The notes beneath the pieces are model-generated. The model worked only from the letters and a program-made list of their open reading frames with translations, had not been told where the DNA came from and did no database searches. Positions 13,242 through 20,700 of a DNA stretch of 25,404 bases are shown here, one piece after another (position 1 is the stretch's first letter; the number at the start of each line of letters is the position of its first letter). This DNA is from SG8-41 sp035649495. Lineage in GTDB: Bacteria; Pseudomonadota; Gammaproteobacteria; Burkholderiales; SG8-41. The stretch is from positions 1 to 25,404 of the forward strand of contig DASRJL010000210.1 in the NCBI GenBank assembly GCA_035649495.1, in the 5' to 3' direction. The translations under genes were made by a program, and so were the position numbers.

Positions 13242-16133
13242 TCACGTCCGTGTGTTTCCGTGTGATTCCGTGGCAAGTTTTGCTTGCCGTATGGCCTGCC
13301 ATATCCGCTGCGGCGTCGCCGGCATCTCGACGTGCCTCACGCCGAACTCGGACAGCGCGTCGACGACGGCATTGATCATCACGCCCAGGGCCGGTGTCGT
13401 TCCGCCCTCGCCGGCGGGGCGCATCCCGAGGGGATGGATGGGCGAGGGCACCTCGCTGATCGCGGTGATGAAGGACGGGAATAACTCCGCCCGCGGCATC
13501 GCGTAGTCCATGAACGAGCCCGAGAGGAGCTGCCCGGTGCCGGGATCGTAGTGGCACCGCTCGAGAAGCGCCTGCCCCACGCCCTGTGCGATGCCGCCGT
13601 GGATCTGGCCGTCGACGATCAGCGGGTTGACCGCGCGGCCGCAATCGTCCACCGCGGCGTAGCGCACGATCTCGACCGCGCCGAGCTCGGGGTCGATCTC
13701 GACCTCGCACACGTGGCAGCCGTACGGGAAGGCCGCCGTGTTGACGGTCTCGTCGGAGAACGCCGTGAGCGGCCCGCGCAGGTCTTCGGGCAGGTCCGGC
13801 AGCCGCGCACCCGCGCCCGCGACCTCGAAGATACCGACGGAGCGTCCCTTGCTTTCGAGGATGAAGCGACCGTCCTTGAAGCCGATCTCGCTCGGCTCGC
13901 AGTCCAGCATCAACGCGGCGAGGCGCTTGCCCTTCTCGATGATCTGCTTCACCGAGTTCCACATGACGATGCTCGCCATGCGCAACCCCCGGCCGCCGTG
14001 CGTGCCGCCGCCGATTTTTACGATGTCGGTATCGCCCGCGATGATGCGCACGCTGTCCATGGGCACGCCCAGCCACTCGTTCATGAGCTGGGCGAAGCTC
14101 GTCTCGTGGCCCTGGCCGTTGGAGACGATGCCGACGACGAAGTCCACCCGGCCATCGGGTTGCACCGTCACCTCGCCGCGCTCGCGCGGCACGCCCGAGG
14201 CGGTGTCCACGTAGTTGGCAACGCCGATGCCGCGGCACCTGCCACGCGCGCGCGCCTCGGCGCGCCGGGCGGGGAAACCCTGCCAGTCGCCGAGCGCGAG
14301 CGCCTTTTCCATGACGCCGTGGTAGTCGCCGCTGTCGTAGATCATGCCCCACGGGTTGGTGTAGGGCAGCTCCGCCTGCGTCAGCAGGTTGCGGCGCCGG
14401 AGCTCGATGCGATCGAAGCCGCACTCGCGGGCGGCGAGGTCGATCAGCCGCTCCATGACGTACATGACCTCCGGGCGGCCCGAGCTGCGGTAGGGCCGGG
14501 TCATCATGGTGTTGGAGAGCGTCGCGCGCGCGCGAAACCAGGCGGCGGGCATGCGGTAGATGCTCGACATGATCTCCACGCCCTTGCGCACGGGGGAGAA
14601 ATTGGCGGTATGCGCGCCCGCGTTGCCGATGTTCGATCCGCGCATCGCCAGGAAGGTGCCCTCGGCGTCGAGCGCCAGCTCCGCCTCCACCGCGAGGTCC
14701 CGCCCCTGGTAATCGGAGAGAAACGCCTCGCTCCGCGTGCAGGTCCACTTGACCGGACGCCCGACGCGCCGTGCCGCCCACGGGGCGAGGCAGAACTCCG
14801 GATAGATGAAGCCGCGAGTCCCGAAGTTGCCGCCGACGTCGTGCATGACGACGCGCACGTTCTTCGCCTCGACGTCGAGCATGATCGCGACGTCCTCCTT
14901 GAAGCGGGGCGCTCCGCCGCTGCCCGCGTGCACCGTGTAGCGCCCGGTTTCCGGGTCGAATTCGGACACGATCGCGCGCGGCTCCATGGGTACGCCCGTA
15001 ACACGCTGTATCCAGGTTTCGAATCTGACGACGTGCGCTGCGCGCGCGAAGGCGGTCGCGGTGGCATCGCGGTCGTTGCCGACCTGCGCGTCCACGGCGA
15101 CGTTGGAGCGCGCGTCGTCCCAGACGCGCGGGGCGTCCGGCTGCGCAGCGGCCCTGGTGTCCGTGACGGCGGGCAGACTTTCGTACTCGACATCGACCAG
15201 CTCGGCGCCGTCGCGCGCCGCCGCCACCGTCTCGGCGATCACGATGGCGATCGCCTCGCCGACGTGGCGCACCCTGCCGATCGCGAGCGCGTACTGCGGC
15301 GCCGAGTAGAGCGGCGTACCGTCCGTGTTCTCGAGCTTGATGTCCGCGGGGTGCGCCGTGAACGGCTTGTGCGGGAAGGGCTTCAACCCGTCGGCCAGCA
15401 GGTCCTGGCCGGTGAGCACGGCCAGCACGCCGGGGCTCGCCAGTGCGCTCCGCGTGTCGATGGCGGTGAGGCGCGCGTGCGCATGGGTGGAGCGCACGAC
15501 CGCCATGCAGGCCTGCCCGGGCAGATTGACGTCGTCGCTGAAGCGGCCGTTCCCGGTGATGAGGCGCAGGTCTTCCCGGCGCCGGACGGGCTCACCGATC
15601 CGCGTGCTTTTCGCGGGAGGGAACGCGTGACCTTCGCTCTCCGGCTGGCGCGCGGGCCGGCCCGGCCCGGCCATCGCCGCGGCGCCGGCCTGTATCGCTT
15701 TCACGATGTTGTGGTAGCCCGTGCAGCGGCAGAGGTTGCCGTCGAGCTGTTCACGGATCGTACGCGGGGCGAGGTCGTGGCCCAGCCGGTTCACCATGTC
15801 CACCGCCGTCATGATCATGCCCGGCGTGCAGAAACCGCATTGCAACCCGTGGTGCTCGCGGAACGCTTCCTGCATCGGGTGAAGCTTCCCGTTCTGCGCC
15901 AGCCCTTCGATCGTCGTGACGGCGGCGCCGGCGCAGGCGCTGGCGAGCACGGTGCAGGATTTCACGCCTTTGCCGTTCAAATGCACTGTGCAGCAGCCGC
16001 ACTGGGTCGTGTCGCAGCCTTCGTGCGTGCCCGTCAGTTGCGCGCGCTCGCGCAGAAACTGCACCAGCAGCGTGCGTCCCTCGACCTCGGCGCTGACCGC
16101 CCGTCCGTTCACCGTCATCGAGACCATAGGCAT
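13242..16133 (-). CDS. Fused [2Fe-2S]/molybdopterin hydroxylase, xanthine dehydrogenase/aldehyde oxidoreductase family
   Basis: A 963-residue polypeptide fusing the CoxS-like iron-sulfur domain to the CoxL-like molybdopterin domain, the order found in Desulfovibrio aldehyde oxidoreductase (Mop). The first cluster site is C40, C45, C48, C60 (GCDTTQCGCCTVHLNG); the second is C99, C102, C135, C137 (CGFCTPGM and NLCRCTGYHN). A linker of ~40 residues leads to EPVRRREDLRLITGNGRFSD, the usual start of the large subunit. Moco landmarks are GVPMEPRA, VGGNFGTRG, RPYRSSGRPEV (the AYRxxxR position, not the CO-dehydrogenase AYRCSFR), NGQGHETSFAQ, and catalytic Glu909 in AGEGGTTPAL. No FAD subunit or maturation gene is nearby. 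The start at 16133 has AGGAG six bases upstream. The last ~10 residues derive from an intergenic repeat. Confidence 0.93.
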   Translation of the reverse strand: MPMVSMTVNGRAVSAEVEGRTLLVQFLRERAQLTGTHEGCDTTQCGCCTVHLNGKGVKSCTVLASACAGAAVTTIEGLAQNGKLHPMQEAFREHHGLQCGFCTPGMIMTAVDMVNRLGHDLAPRTIREQLDGNLCRCTGYHNIVKAIQAGAAAMAGPGRPARQPESEGHAFPPAKSTRIGEPVRRREDLRLITGNGRFSDDVNLPGQACMAVVRSTHAHARLTAIDTRSALASPGVLAVLTGQDLLADGLKPFPHKPFTAHPADIKLENTDGTPLYSAPQYALAIGRVRHVGEAIAIVIAETVAAARDGAELVDVEYESLPAVTDTRAAAQPDAPRVWDDARSNVAVDAQVGNDRDATATAFARAAHVVRFETWIQRVTGVPMEPRAIVSEFDPETGRYTVHAGSGGAPRFKEDVAIMLDVEAKNVRVVMHDVGGNFGTRGFIYPEFCLAPWAARRVGRPVKWTCTRSEAFLSDYQGRDLAVEAELALDAEGTFLAMRGSNIGNAGAHTANFSPVRKGVEIMSSIYRMPAAWFRARATLSNTMMTRPYRSSGRPEVMYVMERLIDLAARECGFDRIELRRRNLLTQAELPYTNPWGMIYDSGDYHGVMEKALALGDWQGFPARRAEARARGRCRGIGVANYVDTASGVPRERGEVTVQPDGRVDFVVGIVSNGQGHETSFAQLMNEWLGVPMDSVRIIAGDTDIVKIGGGTHGGRGLRMASIVMWNSVKQIIEKGKRLAALMLDCEPSEIGFKDGRFILESKGRSVGIFEVAGAGARLPDLPEDLRGPLTAFSDETVNTAAFPYGCHVCEVEIDPELGAVEIVRYAAVDDCGRAVNPLIVDGQIHGGIAQGVGQALLERCHYDPGTGQLLSGSFMDYAMPRAELFPSFITAISEVPSPIHPLGMRPAGEGGTTPALGVMINAVVDALSEFGVRHVEMPATPQRIWQAIRQAKLATESHGNTRT
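13246..13276 (+). repeat. CCGTGTGATTCCGTGGC-family repeat, copy 1 (within coding sequence)
   Basis: This 31-bp stretch (three offset copies of TCCGTGTGATTCCGTGG-like sequence) is matched almost exactly at 19018-19048. Here it lies inside the 3' end of the molybdenum hydroxylase gene, on its antisense strand, and encodes the protein's tail ATESHGNTRT. It also provides the region where the next gene starts. Confidence 0.8.
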
Positions 16134-16147
16134 CGGCAACTCCTAAT

Positions 16148-16361
16148 GCAGTGTTTAGTTTTGAGTGTTTAGTGTTTAGTTGAAACCGAAATCTGGTCAA
16201 CCAGGCACTCGACACTCAAAACTAAAAACTCAACACTCAAAACTCAGTCACGGCGCAGTGTTTAGTTTTGAGTGTTTAGTGTTGAGTTGAAACCGAAATC
16301 TGGCCAACCAGGCACTCGACACTCAAAACTAAAAACTCAACACTCAAAATTCAGTCACTGC
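16148..16361. repeat. Two tandem copies of a 107-bp unit, each able to form a long hairpin
   Basis: The sequence 16148-16254 is repeated at 16255-16361 with only a few substitutions. Inside each unit AGTTTTGAGTGTTTAGTGTT on the left is nearly complementary to AACTCAACACTCAAAACT on the right, with ~35 bases between, so each can form a ~25-bp stem. The unit is AT-rich compared with its surroundings. Copy 2 includes the last ~11 bases of the Bug gene (stop TGA at 16351-16353), and copy 1 carries a decayed version of the same gene end. It fills the space between the Bug gene and the molybdenum hydroxylase gene downstream of it. Confidence 0.9.
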
Positions 16362-17376
16362 GCTTGATTCCCATCTCCCTGACCAACTTGCCCCATTTCT
16401 GCAGATCGGCTCGGATGACGGCGGAGAATTCCTCGGGCGTGCCGCCGACCGCCTCGCCGCCTTCCCCCGCGATATGCGCCTGGATCGCGGGATCCTGGAG
16501 GGCGCGGACCGTGGCCGAATGGATCCTGGCGATGATATCGCGCGGCGTCGCCGCCGGCGCGAGGATGCCGTACCACTGCACCACCTCGTAGCCCGGCACG
16601 CCGGTTTCGGCGACGGTCGGAATGGCGGCAGCAACGGTTGCGCGCTTCAAGCTGGTGACCCCGAGCGCGCGGATCCGGCCGCTCTTGATCTGCGGCAGCG
16701 CGGAGAGGATGTTGGACATCATGAGGTGCACGTGTCCCGCCGTCACATCGAGCAGGGCGGGACCCTGGCCCTTGTACGGCACGTACGTCATCTTCAGCTT
16801 CGTCATCGACAGGAACAGCTCGATCGCCAGGTGCTGATTGGAGCCGGGACTGCCGGCGGCAAAGTTGAGCTGCCCCGGGCGCGCTCTTGCGAACGCGATC
16901 AGTTCTGCCACCGACCGCGCAGGCAGCGATGGATGCGCGACCAGGATGTTGGGCGCCGTAAGCACCTGCGAGACCGGGGCGAAATCCTTCACGACGTCGT
17001 ACGGGACCTTCGCCTGGATATACGGGTTGATGGTGAGCGAGCTGACGCCCATCAGCAGGGTGTGACCGTCGGGCGGCGAGCGCGAGACGAACTCGGCGCC
17101 GATCATCGTGGTCGCCCCGGGGCGGTTCTCGACCACCACCTGCCGGCCGAAGTGCTCGGAGAGCCGGGGCGCGATGAGGCGTGCCGTGATGTCGGTGCCG
17201 CCGCCCGGCGTCGAAGCGACGACGAGGCGCACCGGGCGGGACGGGTAGTCCTGGGCAGTCGCAATTGCAGAAGACGTCGCGACGCAGACGACGGCGATCT
17301 TCCGGAGAAAGGATGGAGGATGAAGGAGGAAGGATGACCCCCGCTGCGCGGAAGAAAGCACCACGTCAACCCGCAT
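16351..17376 (-). CDS. Bug/TctC-family periplasmic binding protein (3 of 5)
   Basis: A 341-residue receptor if started at the ATG at 17376, which has GGCAGGGA directly upstream; an ATG at 17394 is the alternative. Export signal: FLRKIAVVCVATSSAIATAQ, then the mature DYPSRPVRLVVASTPGGGTD with the ligand loop. Landmarks are VVENRPGATTMIGAEFV, DGHTLLMGVSSLT and MTYVPYKGQGPALL. The N-terminal region ahead of the hydrophobic core is unusually long because a GGATGAAGGATG-type repeat (17304-17337) is translated as GSSFLLHPPSFL. Located just upstream of the molybdenum hydroxylase on the same strand, it may be its transport partner; ligand unknown. Divergent from the UbiD-family gene. Confidence 0.92.
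   Translation of the reverse strand: MRVDVVLSSAQRGSSFLLHPPSFLRKIAVVCVATSSAIATAQDYPSRPVRLVVASTPGGGTDITARLIAPRLSEHFGRQVVVENRPGATTMIGAEFVSRSPPDGHTLLMGVSSLTINPYIQAKVPYDVVKDFAPVSQVLTAPNILVAHPSLPARSVAELIAFARARPGQLNFAAGSPGSNQHLAIELFLSMTKLKMTYVPYKGQGPALLDVTAGHVHLMMSNILSALPQIKSGRIRALGVTSLKRATVAAAIPTVAETGVPGYEVVQWYGILAPAATPRDIIARIHSATVRALQDPAIQAHIAGEGGEAVGGTPEEFSAVIRADLQKWGKLVREMGIKRSD
17304..17337 (+). repeat. GGATGAAGGATG-type short repeat, copy 1
   Basis: The plus strand carries GGATGGAGGATGAAGGAGG followed by AAGGATGACC. A similar sequence (GGATGAAGGATGAACG, then GGAAGGATGACC) is at 19236-19263. Here it falls inside the signal-sequence region of the minus-strand Bug gene. Confidence 0.65.
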
Positions 17377-17514
17377 TCCCTGCCTTCCAGTCATGGGTTC
17401 AATCGAAGAGTCCGAACGATACGTCTGTACTGGGGCCGGCACAACGCTCCGTTGCGCCCGCGGGAAATTGGCGTCAGACTCGATTTTCCGACCTCTTCAC
17501 AGAACGGAGCGTCG

Positions 17515-18960
17515 ATGGACAGGACAACCGAAGCCGGCAAACCGAAGCGGGCCGCTGCGAGCGGCAGCCCGCCCAAGAGCCTCGATACCTACCTCGACCT
17601 GATTCGCAGCGATCCAGCCGAGTTCCGGACGGTGAGCCGCACCGTGAATCCGATGAACTTCGACGTGACCGGCCTGCTGGCGCAGCTCGACCGGCGCGGC
17701 GAGTACCCGGCGGTGCAGTTCGAAAATCCGCTCAACATGCACGGGGAGCCGTCGAAGTTCCCGATCCTCACTAACCTGTGGGCTACGCGGGAGCGGTGCG
17801 CCGAGGCGTGCGGATTGCCGCGCAGCGAGGCGGGCAGGCAGCTCGGCTCCCGTTTTGCCGAAATGGTGGGACGCAAGCGCGAGCCCGTGATCGTGTCCGA
17901 AGCGCCGGTGCACGCCAATGTCTATCAGGGCGGGCAGGCCGACATGTGGATGTTCCCTGGCGTGCGCCACTTCGAGATGGACCTGGGCCCGGTATTCCTG
18001 ATGGGGCTCATCGCCCGCGCACCGGGCGAGAGCTTCTACAACATCACGTTCACGAAGACCTTCCCCGAGACCGGCCAGCGCGGTGGCTTCACCATCCATA
18101 CGCCCCACATGCTCCGCATGACCAGGGAATGGGAGCGCCGGGGCGAACGCTGCCCGGTGGTCAACGTCCTCGGGCATCATCCCGGCTTCTGGCTCGGGAC
18201 GCTCAACAACACGCCGTGGGGCGACAACGAGTACGCGACCGCCGGCGGCTTCCTGCAGGAATCGGTCCGGCTGGTGCCGTCCGTCACGTGGGGGAAGGAC
18301 TTCCTGGTGCCGGCCGACGCCGAGATCATCATCGAAGGGGAGATCGTTCCCGGCGAGCGCACCATCGTGAATCCCTTCGGCGACATCAGCCGCCAGTACC
18401 AGGCGCAGCAGCTCGCGCCCTACATGGAGGTGACTGCGATCACCCATCGCGACAACGCGCTGTTCCAGGACGTGTTCTCCGGCCACCGCGACCACATCCT
18501 GCTAGGCAGCATTGCGCGCGAGGGTGCTATCTACAACCACGTCCAGTCGAAGTTCGGCAACGTGACCGGGGTCCACATGCCGTTCTCGGCGTGCGGCCGC
18601 TACACCGTCTACATCTCCATCAGGAAGACCGAGGAGGGCCAGGCGAAGCAGGCCGCGCTCATGGCCCTGGCGCAGGTGCCTAACCTGCAGGTCGTCGTCG
18701 TGGTCGACGACGACATCGATGTGTTCAACGAGGAAGACGTGCTGTGGGCGGTCAACTTCCACGTCGATCCGCGCCGGGATATCGACCTCATCAAGAACGT
18801 GCGCGCCGGAGCCGACCCGCGGGGACTGGGCTCGAGCAGGTTGATCATAGACGCCACCCGTCCCACCCACATCGCCTTCCCGACCCGATTGCGGGTGCCG
18901 GAGGAAGCCATCGCACGGATGAAGCTGGAGGAGTGGCTGGACTCGGTGAAAGGAAAGTGA
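17515..18960 (+). CDS. UbiD-family decarboxylase-like protein with non-canonical active site
   Basis: A 481-residue UbiD-fold protein, a family that uses prenylated FMN for reversible (de)carboxylation of aromatic or unsaturated acids. Recognisable elements are YNITFTKTF (residues 175-183), VVNVLGHHPGFWLG (215-228), DNEYATAGGFLQES with Glu239 as probable metal ligand, and FLVPADAEIIIEGEIVPGER followed by VNPFGD at 285-290. Canonical UbiD/Fdc1 enzymes use Arg in the N-x-G-x-x-R position and E-G-P-[FY]-G-[ED] for the catalytic acids. Here these align with Lys181, Val285 and Asp290, so two of three catalytic residues differ. The start at 17515 has GGAG seven bases upstream; an open frame back to 17452 lacks support. 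No UbiX-type prenyltransferase is in the window. A small zinc-ribbon gene follows. Confidence 0.88.
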   Translation: MDRTTEAGKPKRAAASGSPPKSLDTYLDLIRSDPAEFRTVSRTVNPMNFDVTGLLAQLDRRGEYPAVQFENPLNMHGEPSKFPILTNLWATRERCAEACGLPRSEAGRQLGSRFAEMVGRKREPVIVSEAPVHANVYQGGQADMWMFPGVRHFEMDLGPVFLMGLIARAPGESFYNITFTKTFPETGQRGGFTIHTPHMLRMTREWERRGERCPVVNVLGHHPGFWLGTLNNTPWGDNEYATAGGFLQESVRLVPSVTWGKDFLVPADAEIIIEGEIVPGERTIVNPFGDISRQYQAQQLAPYMEVTAITHRDNALFQDVFSGHRDHILLGSIAREGAIYNHVQSKFGNVTGVHMPFSACGRYTVYISIRKTEEGQAKQAALMALAQVPNLQVVVVVDDDIDVFNEEDVLWAVNFHVDPRRDIDLIKNVRAGADPRGLGSSRLIIDATRPTHIAFPTRLRVPEEAIARMKLEEWLDSVKGK

Positions 18961-18970
18961 AGTTCAGATT

Positions 18971-19048
18971 AGCCACCGAAACACATGGAAGCTAATGCGA
19001 GACTCTGTTGTTGGTTTGTCCGTGTGATTCCGTGTGATTCCGTGGCAA
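18971..19048. repeat. CCGTGTGATTCCGTGGC-family repeat, inverted pair (copy 2)
   Basis: GCCACCGAAACACATGGAA (18972-18990) is an imperfect reverse complement of TTCCGTGTGATTCCGTGGC ending at 19046, so the pair can fold into a ~19-bp stem with a few mismatches. The right half, 19018-19048, matches 13246-13276 almost base for base. It lies between the UbiD-family gene and the small zinc-ribbon gene. Confidence 0.75.
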
Positions 19049-19079
19049 AGATCTGCATGCGAAATTTGGGAAGCTACCG

Positions 19080-19241
19080 ATGAGACTCTTCTGGTCGACC
19101 TGTCCGAAATGCGTTAAGGCCTTTGTGGTGGAGTGGGCGCTCCGCCATGCCGGCCGCCAGCTCATCTGCCCGTATTGCAGCCACCGCTACCTGCCGGACG
19201 AATCGGCGGCCATCGACGACCGCTACGAAACTCAAGGATGA
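19080..19241 (+). CDS. Small zinc-ribbon protein (53 aa) next to UbiD-family gene
   Basis: A short gene of 53 codons. It begins MRLFWSTCPKCVKAFVVEW and has two CxxC knuckles: C8-P-K-C11 and C30-P-Y-C33, separated by 18 residues, the layout of a one-zinc ribbon. The tail is acidic (LPDESAAIDDRYETQ). A moderate ribosome site (GGGAAG) lies nine bases before the ATG. Known UbiD-type hydroxyarylate decarboxylases (the VdcBCD/BsdBCD group) include a small ~75-residue CxxC...CxxC subunit D. Position right after the UbiD-family gene makes an analogous accessory subunit plausible, but the characteristic subunit-D sequence beyond the cysteines is not present, so this is only inference. The stop TGA overlaps a GGATGAAGGATG repeat. 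Confidence 0.75.
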   Translation: MRLFWSTCPKCVKAFVVEWALRHAGRQLICPYCSHRYLPDESAAIDDRYETQG

Positions 19242-19263
19242 AGGATGAACGTGGAAGGATGAC
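19236..19263 (+). repeat. GGATGAAGGATG-type short repeat, copy 2
   Basis: GGATGAAGGATGAACG is followed by GGAAGGATGACC. The first GGATGA contains the stop codon of the zinc-ribbon gene. Similar to 17304-17337. Confidence 0.65.
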
Positions 19264-19296
19264 CTGCGGCTTGATTCTGCTTGGATCATCCGCCCG

Positions 19297-20265
19297 GTGA
19301 AGCGCGCGTTGCTTGCCTGCGCGGCGGCGTTGGTCGCGAGCGAGGCGTTCGCGCAGGCGCCTTCGACCTATCCGGTCAAGCCGATACGGCTGATAGTGCC
19401 CTCGAACCCGGGCGGCGGCATGGACGCGGCGGGACGCATCGTCGGGCGCATGCTCACCGAGGCGCTGGGCCAGCAGTGCATCGTGGATAACCGCGGCCAG
19501 GCGACCGGGCGCGTCGGCACCGACGCCGTGGCGAGGGCCGCGCCCGACGGCTACACGCTGCTGCTCGCCGGGACCACGCCGCTGGCGACGGTGCCGAGCG
19601 TGGACCCGAAGGTGACCTACGACCCCGTCAAGGACTTCGCGCCGATCAGCCTCGTCGCCACGTCCGATTTCGCACTCGCCGTGCACGTGTCGCTCCCGGC
19701 GAAGACGATGAAGGAATTCATCGCCCTTGCCCGCAGCAAGCCCGGGCAGATCAACTTCGCGTCGGTGGGTACCGGCTCCGGCGCCCACTTCACCCTCGAA
19801 CTGCTGAAGCAGCTCGCGAAGCTGGACATGCTGCACGTGCCCTACCGCGGCGCCGCCCTGGCGGCCACCGCGCTGCTAGGGGGCGAAGTATCCGGCTACT
19901 TCGGTAGCGGCCCCACGCTGGTGCCTCACGTGCAGGCCGGCCGCATCAGGGTCCTCGCCACCACGGGTCTCAAGCGCATGGCGGCCTTTCCCGGCACCCC
20001 GACCACGAACGAAATCGTGCCCGGGCACGTTTCCTACCTCTGGTTTGGAGTGGCGGCCCCCGTGGGAACGCCGAACGAGATCATTGCCCGGCTCTTCGAT
20101 GTGATCACCAAGGGGCTCCACGATCCCGCGACGACCAAGGTCATCGCGGCCGCGGGCGCGGAACCGGTCGTCAGCGCATCGCCTCAGGAGTTCGGCGAGG
20201 TCATCAAGAGCGAGCTCGTCAAGTGGGGCAAGGTAGCGAAGGCGGCGAACATCAAGCTCGACTGA
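19297..20265 (+). CDS. Bug/TctC-family periplasmic binding protein (4 of 5)
   Basis: A 322-residue receptor with a GTG start at 19297. Signal peptide MKRALLACAAALVASEAFAQ is textbook: two basic residues, hydrophobic core, AFA-Q cleavage. The mature part opens YPVKPIRLIVPSNPGGGMDA. Landmarks are CIVDNRGQATGRVGTDAVA, PDGYTLLLAG, and LHVPYRGAALAATALLGGEV. No strong ribosome site precedes the GTG, but the signal peptide fits this start. It is closest in style to the Bug protein encoded at 20706-21671 (shared GEVSGYFGSGPTLVPHV versus GEIQMYFGSGPSVAPHV), suggesting that the two are paralogues from a duplication, now convergent. It follows the UbiD-family and zinc-ribbon genes and may bring in their substrate. 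Confidence 0.93.
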   Translation: MKRALLACAAALVASEAFAQAPSTYPVKPIRLIVPSNPGGGMDAAGRIVGRMLTEALGQQCIVDNRGQATGRVGTDAVARAAPDGYTLLLAGTTPLATVPSVDPKVTYDPVKDFAPISLVATSDFALAVHVSLPAKTMKEFIALARSKPGQINFASVGTGSGAHFTLELLKQLAKLDMLHVPYRGAALAATALLGGEVSGYFGSGPTLVPHVQAGRIRVLATTGLKRMAAFPGTPTTNEIVPGHVSYLWFGVAAPVGTPNEIIARLFDVITKGLHDPATTKVIAAAGAEPVVSASPQEFGEVIKSELVKWGKVAKAANIKLD

Positions 20266-20276
20266 TCCCTGCCGGA

Positions 20277-20416
20277 GAACAGCTTCACCGCCAAGATCGC
20301 GAAGGACGCAACGGAAGGCACAAAAGAACAGCTTCACCGCCAAGGCCGCGGAGGACGCAAGGGGATAATAATAAAATCAACCCCAAGGACGAACGCTAAG
20401 ACAACGCCAAGGTGCG
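20277..20416 (-). repeat. CTTGGCGTTGTCTTCGCG-family repeat, copy 1 (minus orientation)
   Basis: It begins 12 bases after the stop of the Bug gene. Internally GAACAGCTTCACCGCCAAG is present twice, 49 bases apart (20277 and 20326). Read on the minus strand it runs from CACCTTGGCGTTGTCTT to CTTGGCGGTGAAGC, the same order as copies at 20574 and 22224. Its TTGGGGTTG and ATTATTAT blocks match the 22224 copy especially well. Confidence 0.78.
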
Positions 20417-20573
20417 TAGCTCCTCAGACCTTCAGGAAAATGGATAACGAGGGTTGAGGTCGGCCAACAGCAGAGCGGATCGGCGAAAACCAGATATTCG
20501 TGGATATGCCAGCGCAGATGGGCCGTGGACGTGTGGCCGTGCCCTGTTTCGTACCCGGGAACGTCTCCACGTG
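20417..20573. other. Non-coding core between two inverted repeat copies
   Basis: About 157 bases between repeat copies 1 and 2 of the CTTGGCGTTGTC family. I see no open frame with coding character, no tRNA-like fold and no terminator here. The flanking copies are inverted (GACAACGCCAAG at 20400-20411, CTTGGCGTTGTC at 20579-20590), so the whole 20266-20705 gap could fold as one large stem-loop. Confidence 0.55.
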
Positions 20574-20700
20574 CCACCCTTGGCGTTGTCTTCGCGCTCT
20601 TTCTTGAAGTTACTATTTTTCCTTCGCGGACATCGCGGCCTTCGTGCCCCGTCGTAACGCCTTCCTTCGCGGGCATGGCGTGCTTGGCGGTGAGGCTTTA
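20574..20700 (+). repeat. CTTGGCGTTGTCTTCGCG-family repeat, copy 2
   Basis: It starts CACCCTTGGCGTTGTCTTC and ends CTTGGCGGTGAGGCTTTA, the same two ends as the copy at 22224-22345. It lies just downstream of the minus-strand Bug gene that ends at 20706, with the GGCGGTGAGGC end facing the gene. Confidence 0.78.

Noticed and set aside
16134..16139. TTG start at 16139 for the molybdenum hydroxylase
   Set aside because: The ATG at 16133 has AGGAG at the right distance; the TTG lies directly against that ribosome site.
13551..16172. Very long open frame (873 codons) on the plus strand opposite the molybdenum hydroxylase
   Set aside because: It is the antisense shadow of a clearly recognised protein in high-GC DNA; composition is Arg/Ala/Val/His-rich with no family motifs.
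17377..17514. Divergent promoter between Bug protein 3 and the UbiD-family gene
   Set aside because: A promoter must exist here, but no convincing -35/-10 pair could be distinguished by eye.
20417..20573. Possible small RNA or tRNA in the repeat-flanked gap
   Set aside because: No cloverleaf, no conserved tRNA arm sequences and no terminator could be found.
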